Assembly: GCF_007752935.1 (NCBI RefSeq)
Contig: NZ_CP036319.1
Span: forward strand, 6,304,501 to 6,368,500
From: Crateriforma conspicua
GTDB taxonomy: Bacteria > Planctomycetota > Planctomycetia > Pirellulales > Pirellulaceae
Reading direction: 5' to 3'
DNA: 64,000 bases
Shown here: positions 27,296 through 37,560 of the stretch, one piece after another
Numbering within the stretch: the stretch's first letter is position 1
How the letters are laid out: every line of letters starts with the position of its first letter
Program-made: the position numbers and the translations under genes
The notes under the pieces: generated by a model
The model's input: only the letters and a program-made list of their open reading frames with translations
Database searches by the model: none
What the model was told of the DNA's origin: nothing

Positions 27296-27440
27296 GACCA
27301 ATGATCCAGAGGATTCGGCGATCGCGGAAAGAAAACATCAGCGACGCCGACCGAATGAATCCCTCGGGACGTCACGACGGTGTTTATGCGACCGTCGCGG
27401 TCATCTGTAAACCCGTTGGCAACGCCGCCCGGATCGACGC

Positions 27441-28067
27441 CTATGATTCCACATTGGCCGTATCGGCATCCTGGCCGGGTGACTGGACGTCGACGGTGAA
27501 CGACTGCCAGATCAGCATCGCCGCACCGACCACCAACAGCGAATCGGCGATATTAAAATTCGGCCACGGATCGAAGAACGGCACACCCTGGATCCGGAAC
27601 AAAATCCAATCGCGGACCCCGCTTTGCCATTCGATCGGCATCGACGCGTCCCACCAAAGCCCCAATCGATCGTACAGATTGCCGATGATGCCGCCGCTGA
27701 CCATGCCCAGCGAAATGGTCATCCACCAGGACCGGGCCGCGCCGAAATAGAACAACCAAGCCAAAATCCCGATCGCGGCGACGACCGACAAAGCGGCGAA
27801 CGCGGTGCCCTTGCCCGCGCCAATGCCGAACACGGCGCCCAAATTCACGGCCGTTTCAACGCCGAAGACCCCGTCGATCAGCCAATACGGTGACCGCTGG
27901 CCGGGCAAGCCACGCCAAGCAAACATCACCGACTTGGTCCACAAATCGACGCCACCGCCGACCACGGCCAGGCTGATATACGCGATCACGCGGCTGATCG
28001 GCACGCTGACACGCTGCCACTGGCCCACGGGGGCCGGTTCTTCGACGGTGTGTCGCTGGGAAGACAT
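27441..28067 (-). CDS. lspA: Lipoprotein signal peptidase (signal peptidase II)
   Basis: Around 208 residues with four TM helices. The catalytic aspartates lie in GNLYDRLGL and NFNIADSLLVVG, the standard aspartic protease pair. The NLGAVFGIG segment is also present. It cleaves the signal peptide of prolipoproteins at the lipobox. The start is uncertain: the ATG at 28067 is used here, while an ATG at 28094 and a GTG at 28103 are in frame. N-terminal residues before the first TM are longer than in E. coli LspA. It may be cotranscribed with hisN. Confidence 0.93.
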   Translation of the reverse strand: MSSQRHTVEEPAPVGQWQRVSVPISRVIAYISLAVVGGGVDLWTKSVMFAWRGLPGQRSPYWLIDGVFGVETAVNLGAVFGIGAGKGTAFAALSVVAAIGILAWLFYFGAARSWWMTISLGMVSGGIIGNLYDRLGLWWDASMPIEWQSGVRDWILFRIQGVPFFDPWPNFNIADSLLVVGAAMLIWQSFTVDVQSPGQDADTANVES

Positions 28068-28382
28068 ATCCGTTGTTTTGATGCAGTTTTCCATGGAAAT
28101 CACGGTACGACAATCGACCGCCGGATGCCCAGAGGAATCCGCCGGTCTACGACATCGCCACGCGACATTTTCATAAGTTTGCCGGCACTGAATCTAGCGA
28201 CAAACTCGTTCGACCGATCTACTCTAAGCGGGAATCCGTTGCGGTTGCGGCAGATATCGCGCCGCCGGTTTCAATGGCCTGCCACGGGCTCTGCCGACTT
28301 GAATTCCGCGTTTGTGGGAAACGAAGTCGTTTGACCGTCTAGTTTTTCGCACGTCCACCCCTTTTCGCAATCGATCGCTGAC
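28068..28382. other. Intergenic region between divergent lspA and thrC
   Basis: About 315 bp with promoters of both genes expected. An extended lspA N-terminus could occupy the left 36 bp. I see no hairpin with U-tract, riboswitch-like structure or small gene that I can support. Confidence 0.4.
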
Positions 28383-29810
28383 ATGTTGCTTTCCGCCGAA
28401 AAGCACAACGCCGCACAAACCGACCTGGCCTTTCAACGATGCATCAACCCGCTTTGCGGGGCGACTTACGATGCGATGGCGATTCATACAGCATGCCAGC
28501 AGTGCGGTGAACTTTTGGACATCGCCTACGACTGGGACCGTGCCGCCCTGCCAAGCTCTCTGGCGTTTTTCGAACAGATGTGGGCACGACGCAACGATCC
28601 GGTCCGTTTCAGCGGGGTGTGGCGTTTCCACGAATTGTTGCCGTTTGCCCCGCAAGACAAGTTGGTCACCGTCGGCGAAGGCCAGACGTTGCTGCAACAG
28701 ACCGACGCGGTGGGCCGCTACGTCGGCCTGAATGCCGGTCAACTGCACCTGCAGTACGAAGGGATGAACCCGTCGGGCAGCTTCAAAGACAACGGCATGT
28801 GCGCCGCGACGACCCACGCGGGCTTGGTCGGTGCCCAGCGTGCCGCCTGCGCCAGCACGGGTAACACGTCGGCATCGCTGGCCCTGTACTGCAGTGCGAC
28901 CCAACGGATGAAGGCCGTCATCTTCATCGGCAGCGGCAAGATCGCTTATGGCAAGCTGAGCCAAGCGTTGGATTACGGCGCACTGACCATTCAGATCCAC
29001 GGCGACTTCGACGACGCAATGGTCCGCGTCAAAGAGGTCAGCAAAGAAATGGGGATCTACCTGGTCAACAGCGTCAATCCGTTCCGGCTGGAAGGCCAAA
29101 AGACGGTGATGTATCGCGTGCTTGAAGCGCTCCGCTGGGAAGTCCCCGATTGGATCGTTGTTCCGGGCGGAAACCTGGGCAACAGCAGCGCGTTCGGCAA
29201 AGCCTTCATGGAACTGAAAGAACACGGCTTGATCGATCGCGTCCCACGGTTGGCGGTGATCAACGCGGCCGGTGCGGCAACGCTGTACGAGCTGTTTGAA
29301 AACCGCGGCGTCCGCTGGAACGAGGGGCGAATCGATTCCGACCCCATCGACCAATACAACCAGAAGATGGACCAGGACGGCATTCGCGCCGACACCATCG
29401 CCAGCGCGATCGAAATCAATCGGCCGGTGAACCTGAAGAAATGCTTGCGGGCCCTGGACGTGATGGATGGCGTCGTTCGAAAGGTCAGCGACCAGGAAAT
29501 TCTGGATGCCAAGGCTCAGGTGGGTGCCGGCGGATTCGGATGCGAACCCGCGTCGGCCGCCAGCGTTGCCGGCGCCAAACGGCTTCGCGAAGAAGGCGTG
29601 ATCGCCCCCAGCGATCGGGTCGTCTGTGTGTTGACCGGCCACGAACTGAAAGACCCCAACGCGACGGTCGCCTATCACGCCGGCGATCAAGAAATGTTCG
29701 ACAAAGTCTTGGGCAGCCGCGGTGTGACCGAAGCAAAATTCGGTAACGGTTCGGTCGCCGTGGAAAACGATCTGGACAAAATCATCGAAGCGATTCGCAA
29801 GCACGGCTAA
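28383..29810 (+). CDS. thrC: Threonine synthase with N-terminal zinc-ribbon-like motif
   Basis: A 475-residue PLP-dependent enzyme that converts O-phosphohomoserine to threonine. The PLP lysine lies in [10 protein letters not shown], and the phosphate-binding region is [14 protein letters not shown]. Before the catalytic domain a short cysteine motif, CINPLCG and CQQCG (residues about 20-43), resembles a zinc ribbon seen in one ThrC subgroup. The gene is upstream of a HAD hydrolase gene on the opposite strand. No other threonine-pathway gene (hom, thrB) is in the window. Confidence 0.92.
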   Translation: MLLSAEKHNAAQTDLAFQRCINPLCGATYDAMAIHTACQQCGELLDIAYDWDRAALPSSLAFFEQMWARRNDPVRFSGVWRFHELLPFAPQDKLVTVGEGQTLLQQTDAVGRYVGLNAGQLHLQYEGMNPSGSFKDNGMCAATTHAGLVGAQRAACASTGNTSASLALYCSATQRMKAVIFIGSGKIAYGKLSQALDYGALTIQIHGDFDDAMVRVKEVSKEMGIYLVNSVNPFRLEGQKTVMYRVLEALRWEVPDWIVVPGGNLGNSSAFGKAFMELKEHGLIDRVPRLAVINAAGAATLYELFENRGVRWNEGRIDSDPIDQYNQKMDQDGIRADTIASAIEINRPVNLKKCLRALDVMDGVVRKVSDQEILDAKAQVGAGGFGCEPASAASVAGAKRLREEGVIAPSDRVVCVLTGHELKDPNATVAYHAGDQEMFDKVLGSRGVTEAKFGNGSVAVENDLDKIIEAIRKHG

Positions 29811-29869
29811 CGCGGACCGGCCGTGAATCCACGGTCTGCGAATCGCTGGCCCGTGTTGACCACTGGCCC

Positions 29870-30439
29870 CTAGCGGACATCGACCCAGTCCATGCCGGCT
29901 GCTTCGGCGGCGGCAAACCCCAGCGGCGAATCTTCGAACACCAGACATCGCGTCGGGTCGACCTTCAATAGCTCGGCGGCCTTCAAAAAGACATCAGGCT
30001 CCGGCTTGTGACGCTGGGTGTCTTCGGCCGTCACGATGACGTCGAAGATCCCTTCCAACCCGATCTGTTTCAACTGCCTGTCGATGACCGGACGTGTCCC
30101 GCCGCTGGCCACACTCATCGGCATTCGGCCGTGATGGTGGCGGGCGATCGCGACGATGTCTTCCTTCATTCCCAGTTGGTCGATCATGCCCACGAACGCC
30201 GCTTCCTTGGTCACGGCAACGTGGCTGGCATCGACGCTGACATCTTGTTCGGCAGACAACGTCGCGACAATCTTCTCGCTGGGCATCCCGCCCATCCCGT
30301 AAAAGCGATCTTCGGCGAACTCGATCCCGTGCCGCGCCATCGTGTCCCGCCACGCGACGTAGTGCAGCGGCATCGAATCCGTCAGCGTCCCGTCGCAGTC
30401 AAAAATCAGCGCGTCGTACTGGTTGGTATAGTCTTTCAC
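29870..30439 (-). CDS. HAD-superfamily hydrolase, beta-phosphoglucomutase-like
   Basis: A 189-residue protein with all four HAD motifs: FDCDGTLTDSMPLH near the N-terminus (nucleophile Asp and acid Asp), VASGGTRPVID, the lysine region RHKPEPDVFLKA, and VFEDSPLGFAAAEAAG. The subfamily with a C1 cap and the sequence SMPLHYVAWRD is close to beta-phosphoglucomutase and sugar-phosphatases. It is slightly shorter than usual. Substrate is undetermined. It is convergent with thrC and divergent from the following SDR gene. Confidence 0.87.
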   Translation of the reverse strand: MKDYTNQYDALIFDCDGTLTDSMPLHYVAWRDTMARHGIEFAEDRFYGMGGMPSEKIVATLSAEQDVSVDASHVAVTKEAAFVGMIDQLGMKEDIVAIARHHHGRMPMSVASGGTRPVIDRQLKQIGLEGIFDVIVTAEDTQRHKPEPDVFLKAAELLKVDPTRCLVFEDSPLGFAAAEAAGMDWVDVR

Positions 30440-30608
30440 GTTCTCGTGTCTTCTTGCGTAAGTTTTCTGTTTTCGATTTAAGCTTCACGCCGAATTTGAA
30501 ACTGACAAGTCGTCCGAACCAGAAATTCAAATTCTCGCACCGTCATAGCGTCGTGACCGGCGTCGTCCGCCCCCTTGCCCGTTGAACCGCCCGAATCATC
30601 GACTAGAC

Positions 30609-31382
30609 ATGTTGCCCGGCATACGCCTGTTTGACCTATCCGATCGTGTAGCCGTCATCACCGGAGGCAGCAAAGGCCTTGGGCTAGCCATGGCCGACGC
30701 CCTGGCATCGGCCGGCTGCGGCGTGGTTCTGATCAGCCGAAATTTGGACGAAGCGTCCGCCGCCAGTCAACAAATTGCCACCGACCACGATGTTCCGACA
30801 TTGGCCATCGAAGCGGACGTGACCGACGCGGGCGACGTGGACGACAGCGTCGCGGCGGCATTGGACGCGATGGACCGGATCGACATCCTGATCAACAACG
30901 CCGGTGTGAACGTCCGCGGTTCGATAGACCAGCTGACGATCGATGATTTTCGCCGTGTCCAGCAAACCAACGTTGACGGCATGTGGATGATGTCCAAGGC
31001 GGTGGTCCCGCACATGAAAATGCGACGCAGCGGACGCATCATCAATCTGGCCAGCACCCTGGGGATCGTCGGCCTGGCCGATCGAACGCCATACGCCACC
31101 AGCAAAGGTGCCGTCACTCAATTGACCCGCAGCCTGGCAATGGAATTGGCTCCGTATAACATTTTAGTGAACGCCATTTGCCCCGGACCGTTCTTGACCC
31201 CCATGAACGAACCGATCGCCGAAACCGACGAAGCCAAAGAATCAATCGTCGGTGCGACCGCCTTGAAACGTTGGGGACGGATGGAAGAAATTCAGGGCGC
31301 CGCGATCTATTTAGCCAGCGACGCCGCCAGCTACACGACCGGCAGCCTGATGGTGGTCGACGGCGGCTGGACCGCCCATTGA
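30609..31382 (+). CDS. Short-chain dehydrogenase/reductase
   Basis: A 257-residue classical SDR. It carries the Rossmann motif TGGSKGLG, the NNAG motif (INNAGVNVRG), catalytic Ser in NLASTLGIVG, and the YATSK active-site YxxxK. It resembles gluconate 5-dehydrogenase and 3-oxoacyl-ACP reductase-type enzymes, but the substrate is undetermined. I prefer the ATG at 30609 over the TTG at 30582. It is followed 63 bp later by an epimerase gene; the pair may be one operon. Confidence 0.87.
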   Translation: MLPGIRLFDLSDRVAVITGGSKGLGLAMADALASAGCGVVLISRNLDEASAASQQIATDHDVPTLAIEADVTDAGDVDDSVAAALDAMDRIDILINNAGVNVRGSIDQLTIDDFRRVQQTNVDGMWMMSKAVVPHMKMRRSGRIINLASTLGIVGLADRTPYATSKGAVTQLTRSLAMELAPYNILVNAICPGPFLTPMNEPIAETDEAKESIVGATALKRWGRMEEIQGAAIYLASDAASYTTGSLMVVDGGWTAH

Positions 31383-31445
31383 TTCGGCGTTTTCTGTTTG
31401 AACGACACCCGCGACTGCGACAACCGACCTGAATTCCACGGAAAC

Positions 31446-32471
31446 ATGAAGCACGCTTTGGTGACCGGCGCAAGCGGTTTCATTGGACACCATCTGGTGG
31501 AACACTTATTGCAACAAGGATTGGACGTCCGGTGCTTGGTGCGTCCCAGTTCGGACACAAGCCACCTTGCCCCGCAAGCGGAAAACGTGATCGGATGTTT
31601 GGATGATCCGGCGTCGCTGAAAGAAGCGCTGCGGGACATCGATGTCGTCTTTCATTTGGCCGGTCGCACCAAAGCGTTCCACAGCGACGAACTGTTCAAG
31701 GTCAATGAAACGGGATCGGCCAACCTGGCACGCGTCTGTGCCGACCAGGCGTCACCGCCGATCATGGTCACGGTATCCAGTCTGGCCGCCGCCGGCCCCA
31801 ACGTCCCCTGCGACTCCGGTGCAAACGCCTGCATGCGTCCGCGACGTGAATCGGATCCCGTTGCACCGGTTTCGGATTACGGCCGCAGCAAACTGGCCGG
31901 CGAAAGGGCGATCCGGAACTTCGCTGACCAAATGCCGGTCAGCATCGTGCGTCCGCCGATCGTCTTGGGCCCGCTGGATAAAGACGGCTTGGAATTGTTC
32001 AAAACCATGCGGTTGTTGCGGATCCACGTGATGCCGGGCAGCGGGGACCATTTGTTTTCAGCGATCGCGGCCCCCGATTTAGCCGATGCCTTGATCGCCG
32101 TCGCCCGAAGTGGACGCCGCTGTCGTGACGGCGACGACACGACCGGCTGCTATTTTGCCGCCGATCCGGATCCGTTCACTTACCGCGAACTCGGACGGAT
32201 GGTCGGCCGAACCATCGCGCGACCCCGCGCTTGGCCCATCAATGTGCCAATGCCGCTGGTCCACGGTATGGCATTTTTGAACGAAGGCCTCGGACGATTG
32301 CGGGGACATCCGCATATCTTGAACTTGGACAAGATCCGCGAAGCCCGCGCCGGCGGGTGGGCTTGCGACAGCCAAAAGATCAGCCAGGAATGTGGTTTTC
32401 ACGTTGCTGAACCGTTGCAGCAGCGGATCCACGAAACCGCACAGTGGTACCGCGACGCGGGATGGCTTTAG
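31446..32471 (+). CDS. NAD-dependent epimerase/dehydratase (extended SDR)
   Basis: A 341-residue protein from the ATG at 31446. It starts with the NAD-binding motif VTGASGFIGHHLVEHLL, then VVFHLAGRT, and has the active-site YGRSK with the preceding Ser in TVSSLAAAGP. It belongs to the extended SDR group that includes nucleotide-sugar epimerases and dihydroflavonol-reductase-like proteins. The C-terminal substrate domain is not diagnostic. It runs almost up to the convergent prmC gene, with 6 bp between stops. Confidence 0.85.
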   Translation: MKHALVTGASGFIGHHLVEHLLQQGLDVRCLVRPSSDTSHLAPQAENVIGCLDDPASLKEALRDIDVVFHLAGRTKAFHSDELFKVNETGSANLARVCADQASPPIMVTVSSLAAAGPNVPCDSGANACMRPRRESDPVAPVSDYGRSKLAGERAIRNFADQMPVSIVRPPIVLGPLDKDGLELFKTMRLLRIHVMPGSGDHLFSAIAAPDLADALIAVARSGRRCRDGDDTTGCYFAADPDPFTYRELGRMVGRTIARPRAWPINVPMPLVHGMAFLNEGLGRLRGHPHILNLDKIREARAGGWACDSQKISQECGFHVAEPLQQRIHETAQWYRDAGWL

Positions 32472-32477
32472 ATCGCC

Positions 32478-33356
32478 CTAGCGCCGGCGTCCAACCAGCA
32501 AACGCTGATGACCGGCCAAGTCTTTGACCAACCGCGCGTCGCTGAAACCATCGGCCGCTTGCAGCATTTCCAAACAACGCGACGCGATCATCGGACTCAG
32601 TTCGATCAACAACGCACCACCACTGACCAGGCGTCCGGATGCTTGGTCGATCAATCGCTGAATCGTCTCGGTGCCCGTCGGCCCTGACACTAAGGCTTCG
32701 ACAGGTTCATACAGCCGCACCGATTCGGACAGTTCTTCGTATTCGTCTTCGCTGACGTACGGCGGATTGCTGCAAATCAATTCAAACGCGGCCTGATCAT
32801 CCAAGGTATCCAGCAGGTCGCCTTGGACAAAATCAATCCGGTCATCCACCTCGTGGTGTGTGGCATTCCAGCGTGCGATTTCCAAGGCCGGTTCGCTGAT
32901 GTCAATGGCGGTCAGCTTTGCCTTGTCCGCGTGCTTGGCCAACGAAACGGCAATCGCGCCGCTTCCGGTGCCGACGTCGGCGATCCGAATGGGGTCGGTG
33001 CCGGCAAAATCCGACTTGCAAAGATCCAACGCTTCGACGACCAAGTGTTCGGTCTCCGGTCGCGGGATCAACACGTGTTCGTCGACACGAAACTTCAGCG
33101 AATAGAACTCTTTGAAGCCGACCAACTGGGCCACGGGAACGCCTTCGCCCCGGCGACGGACCAATTCACGAAAGGCCACCCGCTGTGGCTCGGCGGGTTC
33201 TTCATTGAATGCGGTGTAAAGTTCCATCCGCGAACATTCGCGGGCGTGGGCCAACAACACCTCGGCATCCAAACGCGGCGAATCACTGCCGTGCTTGCGA
33301 AAGAAATCGGTCGTCCATTCCAACAGACGCAGTACCGTCCATGGTTCTTGGGACAT
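32478..33356 (-). CDS. prmC: Peptide chain release factor N5-glutamine methyltransferase PrmC
   Basis: A 292-residue enzyme that methylates the GGQ glutamine of release factors. The catalytic NPPYVSEDEYEEL motif and the SAM-binding IADVGTGSGAIAVSLA are clear. The N-terminal helical domain that binds the release factor is present. The ATG at 33356 is used; a TTG at 33362 is in frame. It lies 114 bp downstream of prfA, its substrate's gene, the usual arrangement. Confidence 0.95.
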   Translation of the reverse strand: MSQEPWTVLRLLEWTTDFFRKHGSDSPRLDAEVLLAHARECSRMELYTAFNEEPAEPQRVAFRELVRRRGEGVPVAQLVGFKEFYSLKFRVDEHVLIPRPETEHLVVEALDLCKSDFAGTDPIRIADVGTGSGAIAVSLAKHADKAKLTAIDISEPALEIARWNATHHEVDDRIDFVQGDLLDTLDDQAAFELICSNPPYVSEDEYEELSESVRLYEPVEALVSGPTGTETIQRLIDQASGRLVSGGALLIELSPMIASRCLEMLQAADGFSDARLVKDLAGHQRLLVGRRR

Positions 33357-33470
33357 GAGCAATCAGTGGATGGAAAAGGTCGTGGAAACGATATCGCAAC
33401 GCATCAAGTGTCGGACGGCCGACCGATCAGTCGTTCCGCATGAACGCCCAAAAGAACGCGGCTGATCCGA

Positions 33471-34550
33471 TCAATCGATCATGTCGCCACGCAATTGATC
33501 GCGGTCGTATTCGATCAGTGCGTCGGTGACCGGTTGAACGTCACCGGCGACCACCTGATCCAGTTTGTACAACGTCAGGTTGATGCGATGATCGGTCAGG
33601 CGATTTTGAGGATAATTGTAGGTCCGAATCCGCTGGCTGCGATCACCCGAGCCGATCAAGCCTTTGCGTTGTTCCGCCTGCTTGGCCGCTTCCTCTTCGC
33701 GTTTCTTTTCGTAGATCCGCGCTTTCAAAACCCGCAACGCCTTGGCCAAGTTCTTGTGCTGGCTTTTTTCGTCCTGGCACTGAACAACGATTCCCGTTTC
33801 GTGGTGGGTCAACCGAATCGCGGATTCCGTTTTGTTGACGTGCTGGCCGCCGGGACCGCTGGCCCCAAACTTGTCGACGCGATAATCGTCGGGCTTCAAC
33901 GCGACTTCCACGTCTTCCGGTTCGGGCATCACCGCAACGGTGGCGGCGGAGGTGTGAACACGCCCTTGGGTTTCGGTTTCCGGAACACGCTGGACGCGGT
34001 GCCCGCCGGATTCGTATTGCAAGTCGCGGAAAACATTTTCGCCCTCCAAGGTCAGCGTGATTTCCTTGAAACCACCGCGTTCGGTCGGACTGGCGTCCAT
34101 GATCTCCGTCTTCCATCCCTTTTGCTCGGCATAGCGGCGATACATGTCGAACAGGTCGCGGGCGAACAATGCTGCTTCATCGCCACCGGTGCCGGCACGA
34201 ATTTCCATGACACAACGCGTCCGGTGGGAATCTTCGCCGCCGACGGTCAGTGACAGCAATTCTTCCCACAGTTCTTCGCGTTGCTTGCGAAGCGATGCCA
34301 TCTCCGCTTCCGCCATGTCGCGTTCTTCCGAATCCTCGGCGGCCTCGGCCATTTCCTGGCAGCCGTGAATTTCGTCGGTCAGCCGTTTGAATTCACGGTA
34401 CTTGCCGGCCAGTCTGGCCAACCCACCATGTTCACGAGCGGTTGCCGACATCAGCGCTCCGTCAGCCAATACTTCTGGGTCGGACAGGTCGCTTTCGAGC
34501 TTCTCGAATCGAGAAAGCTTTTCTTCCAGAGTGTCGCGGATGGTGGTCAT
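33471..34550 (-). CDS. prfA: Peptide chain release factor 1
   Basis: A 359-residue class I release factor that reads UAA and UAG. The GGQ motif lies in [16 protein letters not shown]. The codon-recognition tripeptide region reads [15 protein letters not shown], i.e. P-E-T where E. coli RF1 has P-A-T, consistent with RF1 rather than RF2. Length is normal. It is likely cotranscribed with prmC. Confidence 0.96.
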   Translation of the reverse strand: MTTIRDTLEEKLSRFEKLESDLSDPEVLADGALMSATAREHGGLARLAGKYREFKRLTDEIHGCQEMAEAAEDSEERDMAEAEMASLRKQREELWEELLSLTVGGEDSHRTRCVMEIRAGTGGDEAALFARDLFDMYRRYAEQKGWKTEIMDASPTERGGFKEITLTLEGENVFRDLQYESGGHRVQRVPETETQGRVHTSAATVAVMPEPEDVEVALKPDDYRVDKFGASGPGGQHVNKTESAIRLTHHETGIVVQCQDEKSQHKNLAKALRVLKARIYEKKREEEAAKQAEQRKGLIGSGDRSQRIRTYNYPQNRLTDHRINLTLYKLDQVVAGDVQPVTDALIEYDRDQLRGDMID

Positions 34551-34597
34551 GTGGGCCGACGGCGAAGCTTAATGGTGGGGGCAAAATCGGTTGCACG

Positions 34598-34634
34598 AAA
34601 AAAGCCGCAGGTTCCCGTGAACGGATCCTGCGGC
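34598..34634 (-). terminator. Intrinsic terminator downstream of rpmE
   Basis: Reading the minus strand, an 8-bp stem GCCGCAGG/CCTGCGGC (34634-34627 with 34611-34604) is extended by an inner CCGT/ACGG pairing and followed directly by six U residues (34603-34598). This is a good Rho-independent terminator. It lies between rpmE and prfA, so prfA-prmC likely has its own promoter or relies on read-through. Confidence 0.85.
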
Positions 34635-34660
34635 TGGTCGATATTTCGATCGTGCGGTCG

Positions 34661-34906
34661 CTATTTTTTGCCGGTTTTCTTCTTCGGCTTCGCCAAGCTG
34701 CCGTAGCTGCCCGCGGCGAACTTCTTCTGGAACTTATCGATTCGACCGGCGGTGTCGACGTACTTCAGCTTGCCCGTATAGAACGGATGGCACTCGCTGC
34801 AAATGTCGACTTTCAATTCCGGACGGGTGCTGCGGGTCGTGAACGTGGTACCACAACCGCAGGTGACCTGGGTTTCTTGATATTTCGGGTGGATGCCGTC
34901 TTTCAT
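34661..34906 (-). CDS. rpmE: 50S ribosomal protein L31 (bL31), zinc-binding type
   Basis: An 81-residue protein. The four zinc-binding cysteines are present as CxC (Cys16, Cys18) and CxxC (Cys36, Cys39), so this is the C+ paralogue, used when zinc is sufficient. The [22 protein letters not shown] region is the usual core. It ends with a lysine-rich tail. Confidence 0.96.
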   Translation of the reverse strand: MKDGIHPKYQETQVTCGCGTTFTTRSTRPELKVDICSECHPFYTGKLKYVDTAGRIDKFQKKFAAGSYGSLAKPKKKTGKK

Positions 34907-34997
34907 GGCTCAATTCATTCGCAAATGGCGTGGGTGGCGACACTGGCCTTGTACAGATCGCCGGGCCTCGCAGAATACGCCGAAATACGGTTTCGGT

Positions 34998-36077
34998 TCA
35001 AGCCCCGCCGGGATTTCTGTTCCCGGGAATCGAATCTCCCGTGGGCATCCTCTTTCGGGCAGCGTTGGGGGGGCCCGAATTTCCCGACAAGGATCCGGTC
35101 GGATCAGGTGGCTGGTTTCCGCCGTGTTTGGCGTGAGCGATGGCCCAACGATCGGCCACATATGTGTCGATGAACAACTGTGACAGGTGGTAAATGATCA
35201 TCGGCACCACGCTGACGCCACAATCAATGGCGATCTGCAATCCCACCATCAGCGTTTTTTGGCTGCCGGAAAACCCAACGGCGATTTGGCGATCCTGGGA
35301 CAAACCGCCCAACCTTGCCAAGCGAATGCCGCCCAGCAACGCCGCGACGTGGACGGTCGCAGCAGCCAAGATCGTCATCAGCAGCATCGCCCCGGCGAAC
35401 CAACTCATCGGCTGGTCGGACTGGTCCATCAGTTGCCGACTGGCAATCGCACCGAAAAAGACCATGACCAGAATGCCGATCTGGGCCAGAAAAGCCAGCA
35501 GCCCTCGATTGTTATCCGCCGCCGCCGCCCCGCCCAATCGTCGGGTCGCCTGGGCCAGCAACAGGGGAACGACCACCACCCAAAACAGCTTCTGAATCTG
35601 GCCGACGATGGGGATTTCCGCCTGACAGCCCAAACCGATCCATAAACCGATCGGGACCACGGCAACGCACGCCAAATTGGTGACGATCGTCGTCAACAGC
35701 GCAATCGAATCGTCACCACCGGCACGTCGGGTCCAAATCGCGGCCGAAGCCAACGTGCACGGCGCCAGCCCCGCCACATACAACCCACCGCCCAATTCGG
35801 GGGTCAAAACAATCGCTGCGACATAGCAAAGTGCGGGAACAATGATCATGTTCAGCCCACAGGCCATCGCGCCGCCCAAAGGCTGGGCCACACAGCGGCG
35901 GATCGCATCGCCACGCAACGTCAGGCCCGTGATCCACATCACCGTGAACACGAACCCGCTGCGCAAATAGGGCAAATCCAACAACCAAGCGGCCTTCGGA
36001 CCGGCACCAAACCCGATCGCAAAGGCGAATCCCAGTCCGAATAAAAACCAATGCCGACGAAGGCTTCTCCAGATCAT
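34998..36077 (-). CDS. BASS family (bile acid:Na+ symporter-like) transporter
   Basis: A 359-residue polytopic protein with 9-10 TM segments, typical of the BASS/SBF family. Family-like segments are GLYVAGLAPCTLASAAIWTRRAGGD and QIAVGFSGSQKTLMVGLQIA, the second resembling the conserved crossover region. The C-terminal 40 residues are polar and disordered (rich in Pro, Gly and Asn). Substrate is unknown: it could be an organic anion, pantothenate or a bile-acid-like compound. No arsenic genes are nearby, so the Acr3 alternative is unsupported. Confidence 0.82.
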   Translation of the reverse strand: MIWRSLRRHWFLFGLGFAFAIGFGAGPKAAWLLDLPYLRSGFVFTVMWITGLTLRGDAIRRCVAQPLGGAMACGLNMIIVPALCYVAAIVLTPELGGGLYVAGLAPCTLASAAIWTRRAGGDDSIALLTTIVTNLACVAVVPIGLWIGLGCQAEIPIVGQIQKLFWVVVVPLLLAQATRRLGGAAAADNNRGLLAFLAQIGILVMVFFGAIASRQLMDQSDQPMSWFAGAMLLMTILAAATVHVAALLGGIRLARLGGLSQDRQIAVGFSGSQKTLMVGLQIAIDCGVSVVPMIIYHLSQLFIDTYVADRWAIAHAKHGGNQPPDPTGSLSGNSGPPNAARKRMPTGDSIPGNRNPGGA

Positions 36078-36164
36078 CTCTTTCGCCCAAATGCCCTATC
36101 GGCGATCCCGCCACGGTGTCTAGGATTCCACGGTCAAAATCCGCTTCGCAAAAGGATGTGCGGG

Positions 36165-37493
36165 ATGCATGAACGGACCAGTCGAGCCATGGCTCGTTTG
36201 CTGTTCGTTGCATGCTGCGCGATGCCGACCTTGCTTACGTTGGCCGTCATCATTGTCTGCCGTTCGCCCTGGTACCACCGCAGTGAAATTCGGGCATTGG
36301 AATCGAATCTGGAAATTCACACCGGACTGGACTTCCAAATCGGCGACTTTCATCGGGCGGCGCCGGATCGAATCGAACTATCCGACGTCCAGTTACGTCA
36401 TCCCGAAACCGGCCGGCCGGTGCTGGATCTGTACCGAGTGACGTGGCAACGCAACGACCAGGGCACGGTGATTCGGATTGTGCAGCCCAAACTGCACCAT
36501 GACCAAATCTCCGCCGCCTGGTATCTGATTCACGATCGATACCTGTGCCAAAGCCAGCACACCCAATCACCGACGACCATTTTGGTCGACGGTCTAACCG
36601 TGGGCGATTTCACATTCCGGGATATCGATGCGCAAATCGTACCGCACCCTCAAACAGTGGAAGTGATTGCGAGTGCGGTGCCTGCATCGGGTAACGGAAT
36701 CGATGACATCATCGAAGCCACCGTCATGCGTGATCGCAGCGGCCTGTTGCCGTCGACGAATTGGTGGATCAACACGAACACGGCCCAACTGCCGTGTCGT
36801 GTGCTGAGCGATTTCATTCCGTGGATGAAACGTCTGGGTGATTCGGCCCAGTTTGCCGGGATGATGGCTTTGGAGACCGGCCTTGATGACATGGTTGTCG
36901 ATTTAAGCGGTGCTCGCTTTAGCGACATCGACCTGGCCACCTTTGCCGAAAACCTTCCGCACCGCATGGGCGGAACCGCGGAAATCCGATTCGATCGTTG
37001 CGTATTGCAATCGGACCAACGACACGACATTGCCGGTCAAATCACCTGCGACGGCGGAGGATTCATCGCCGCCACGTTGCTGACACCGCTGGCTGATCAG
37101 TTCGGCGTCCAAATCGATCCCCAATGGGCCAGCCAACGCGACGTCGGGTTTGATCGCTTTTCGGCTTGGTTCGAAATCAATGGACGATCGATGCAGGCAA
37201 CCGGCAACTGCAATCGTATCGAAACCTACTTGCCGCCCGACGTGCTAGCCAGCGTCGGGGGTCGCCCCCTTCTGATGCTGCCCCCGACCGGACCGCTTGA
37301 TTCGGCGGCACTAGCCTATCTGGCCGCTCCGCTACAAAGCCCGATGGTGCCGCTGACACAGGCGACGCGTCCGATCCTGAAGTGGTTGCAACCGGGTGCA
37401 CCGGAGATCAACGGCGGTTCGCCCGCGGCGCGTTTGTCGCGAGTCCGATCACTGGACGACGGTTCCCCCGCGGCGATCAGCCAACCACGATAA
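36165..37493 (+). CDS. Uncharacterised single-TM protein (AsmA-like?)
   Basis: A 442-residue protein. The ATG at 36165 is used; the longer frame from 36051 has no signal. Residues about 10-30 form a TM or signal (LLFVACCAMPTLLTLAVIIV). The rest is predicted to be extracytoplasmic. It has alternating beta-rich segments (GLDFQIGDFHRAAPDRIELSD, LYRVTWQRNDQGTVIRIVQPK) that resemble the repeated strands of AsmA-like lipid-transport bridge proteins. I do not recognise a specific family, and the AsmA idea rests on pattern only. The stop is 67 bp from the convergent ccsBA gene. Confidence 0.6.
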   Translation: MHERTSRAMARLLFVACCAMPTLLTLAVIIVCRSPWYHRSEIRALESNLEIHTGLDFQIGDFHRAAPDRIELSDVQLRHPETGRPVLDLYRVTWQRNDQGTVIRIVQPKLHHDQISAAWYLIHDRYLCQSQHTQSPTTILVDGLTVGDFTFRDIDAQIVPHPQTVEVIASAVPASGNGIDDIIEATVMRDRSGLLPSTNWWINTNTAQLPCRVLSDFIPWMKRLGDSAQFAGMMALETGLDDMVVDLSGARFSDIDLATFAENLPHRMGGTAEIRFDRCVLQSDQRHDIAGQITCDGGGFIAATLLTPLADQFGVQIDPQWASQRDVGFDRFSAWFEINGRSMQATGNCNRIETYLPPDVLASVGGRPLLMLPPTGPLDSAALAYLAAPLQSPMVPLTQATRPILKWLQPGAPEINGGSPAARLSRVRSLDDGSPAAISQPR

Positions 37494-37560
37494 CCGACCG
37501 CCCTGCCCCCGATCCTCCGCAAACGGACGGCGACGGCCGTCACACAAAAGCGTCTGGGGG

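Noticed and set aside
28224-29948. Long minus-strand open frame (574 codons) opposite thrC
   Set aside because: It is antisense to a clear threonine synthase and its translation has no recognisable motif; high-GC codon bias opens the complementary frame.
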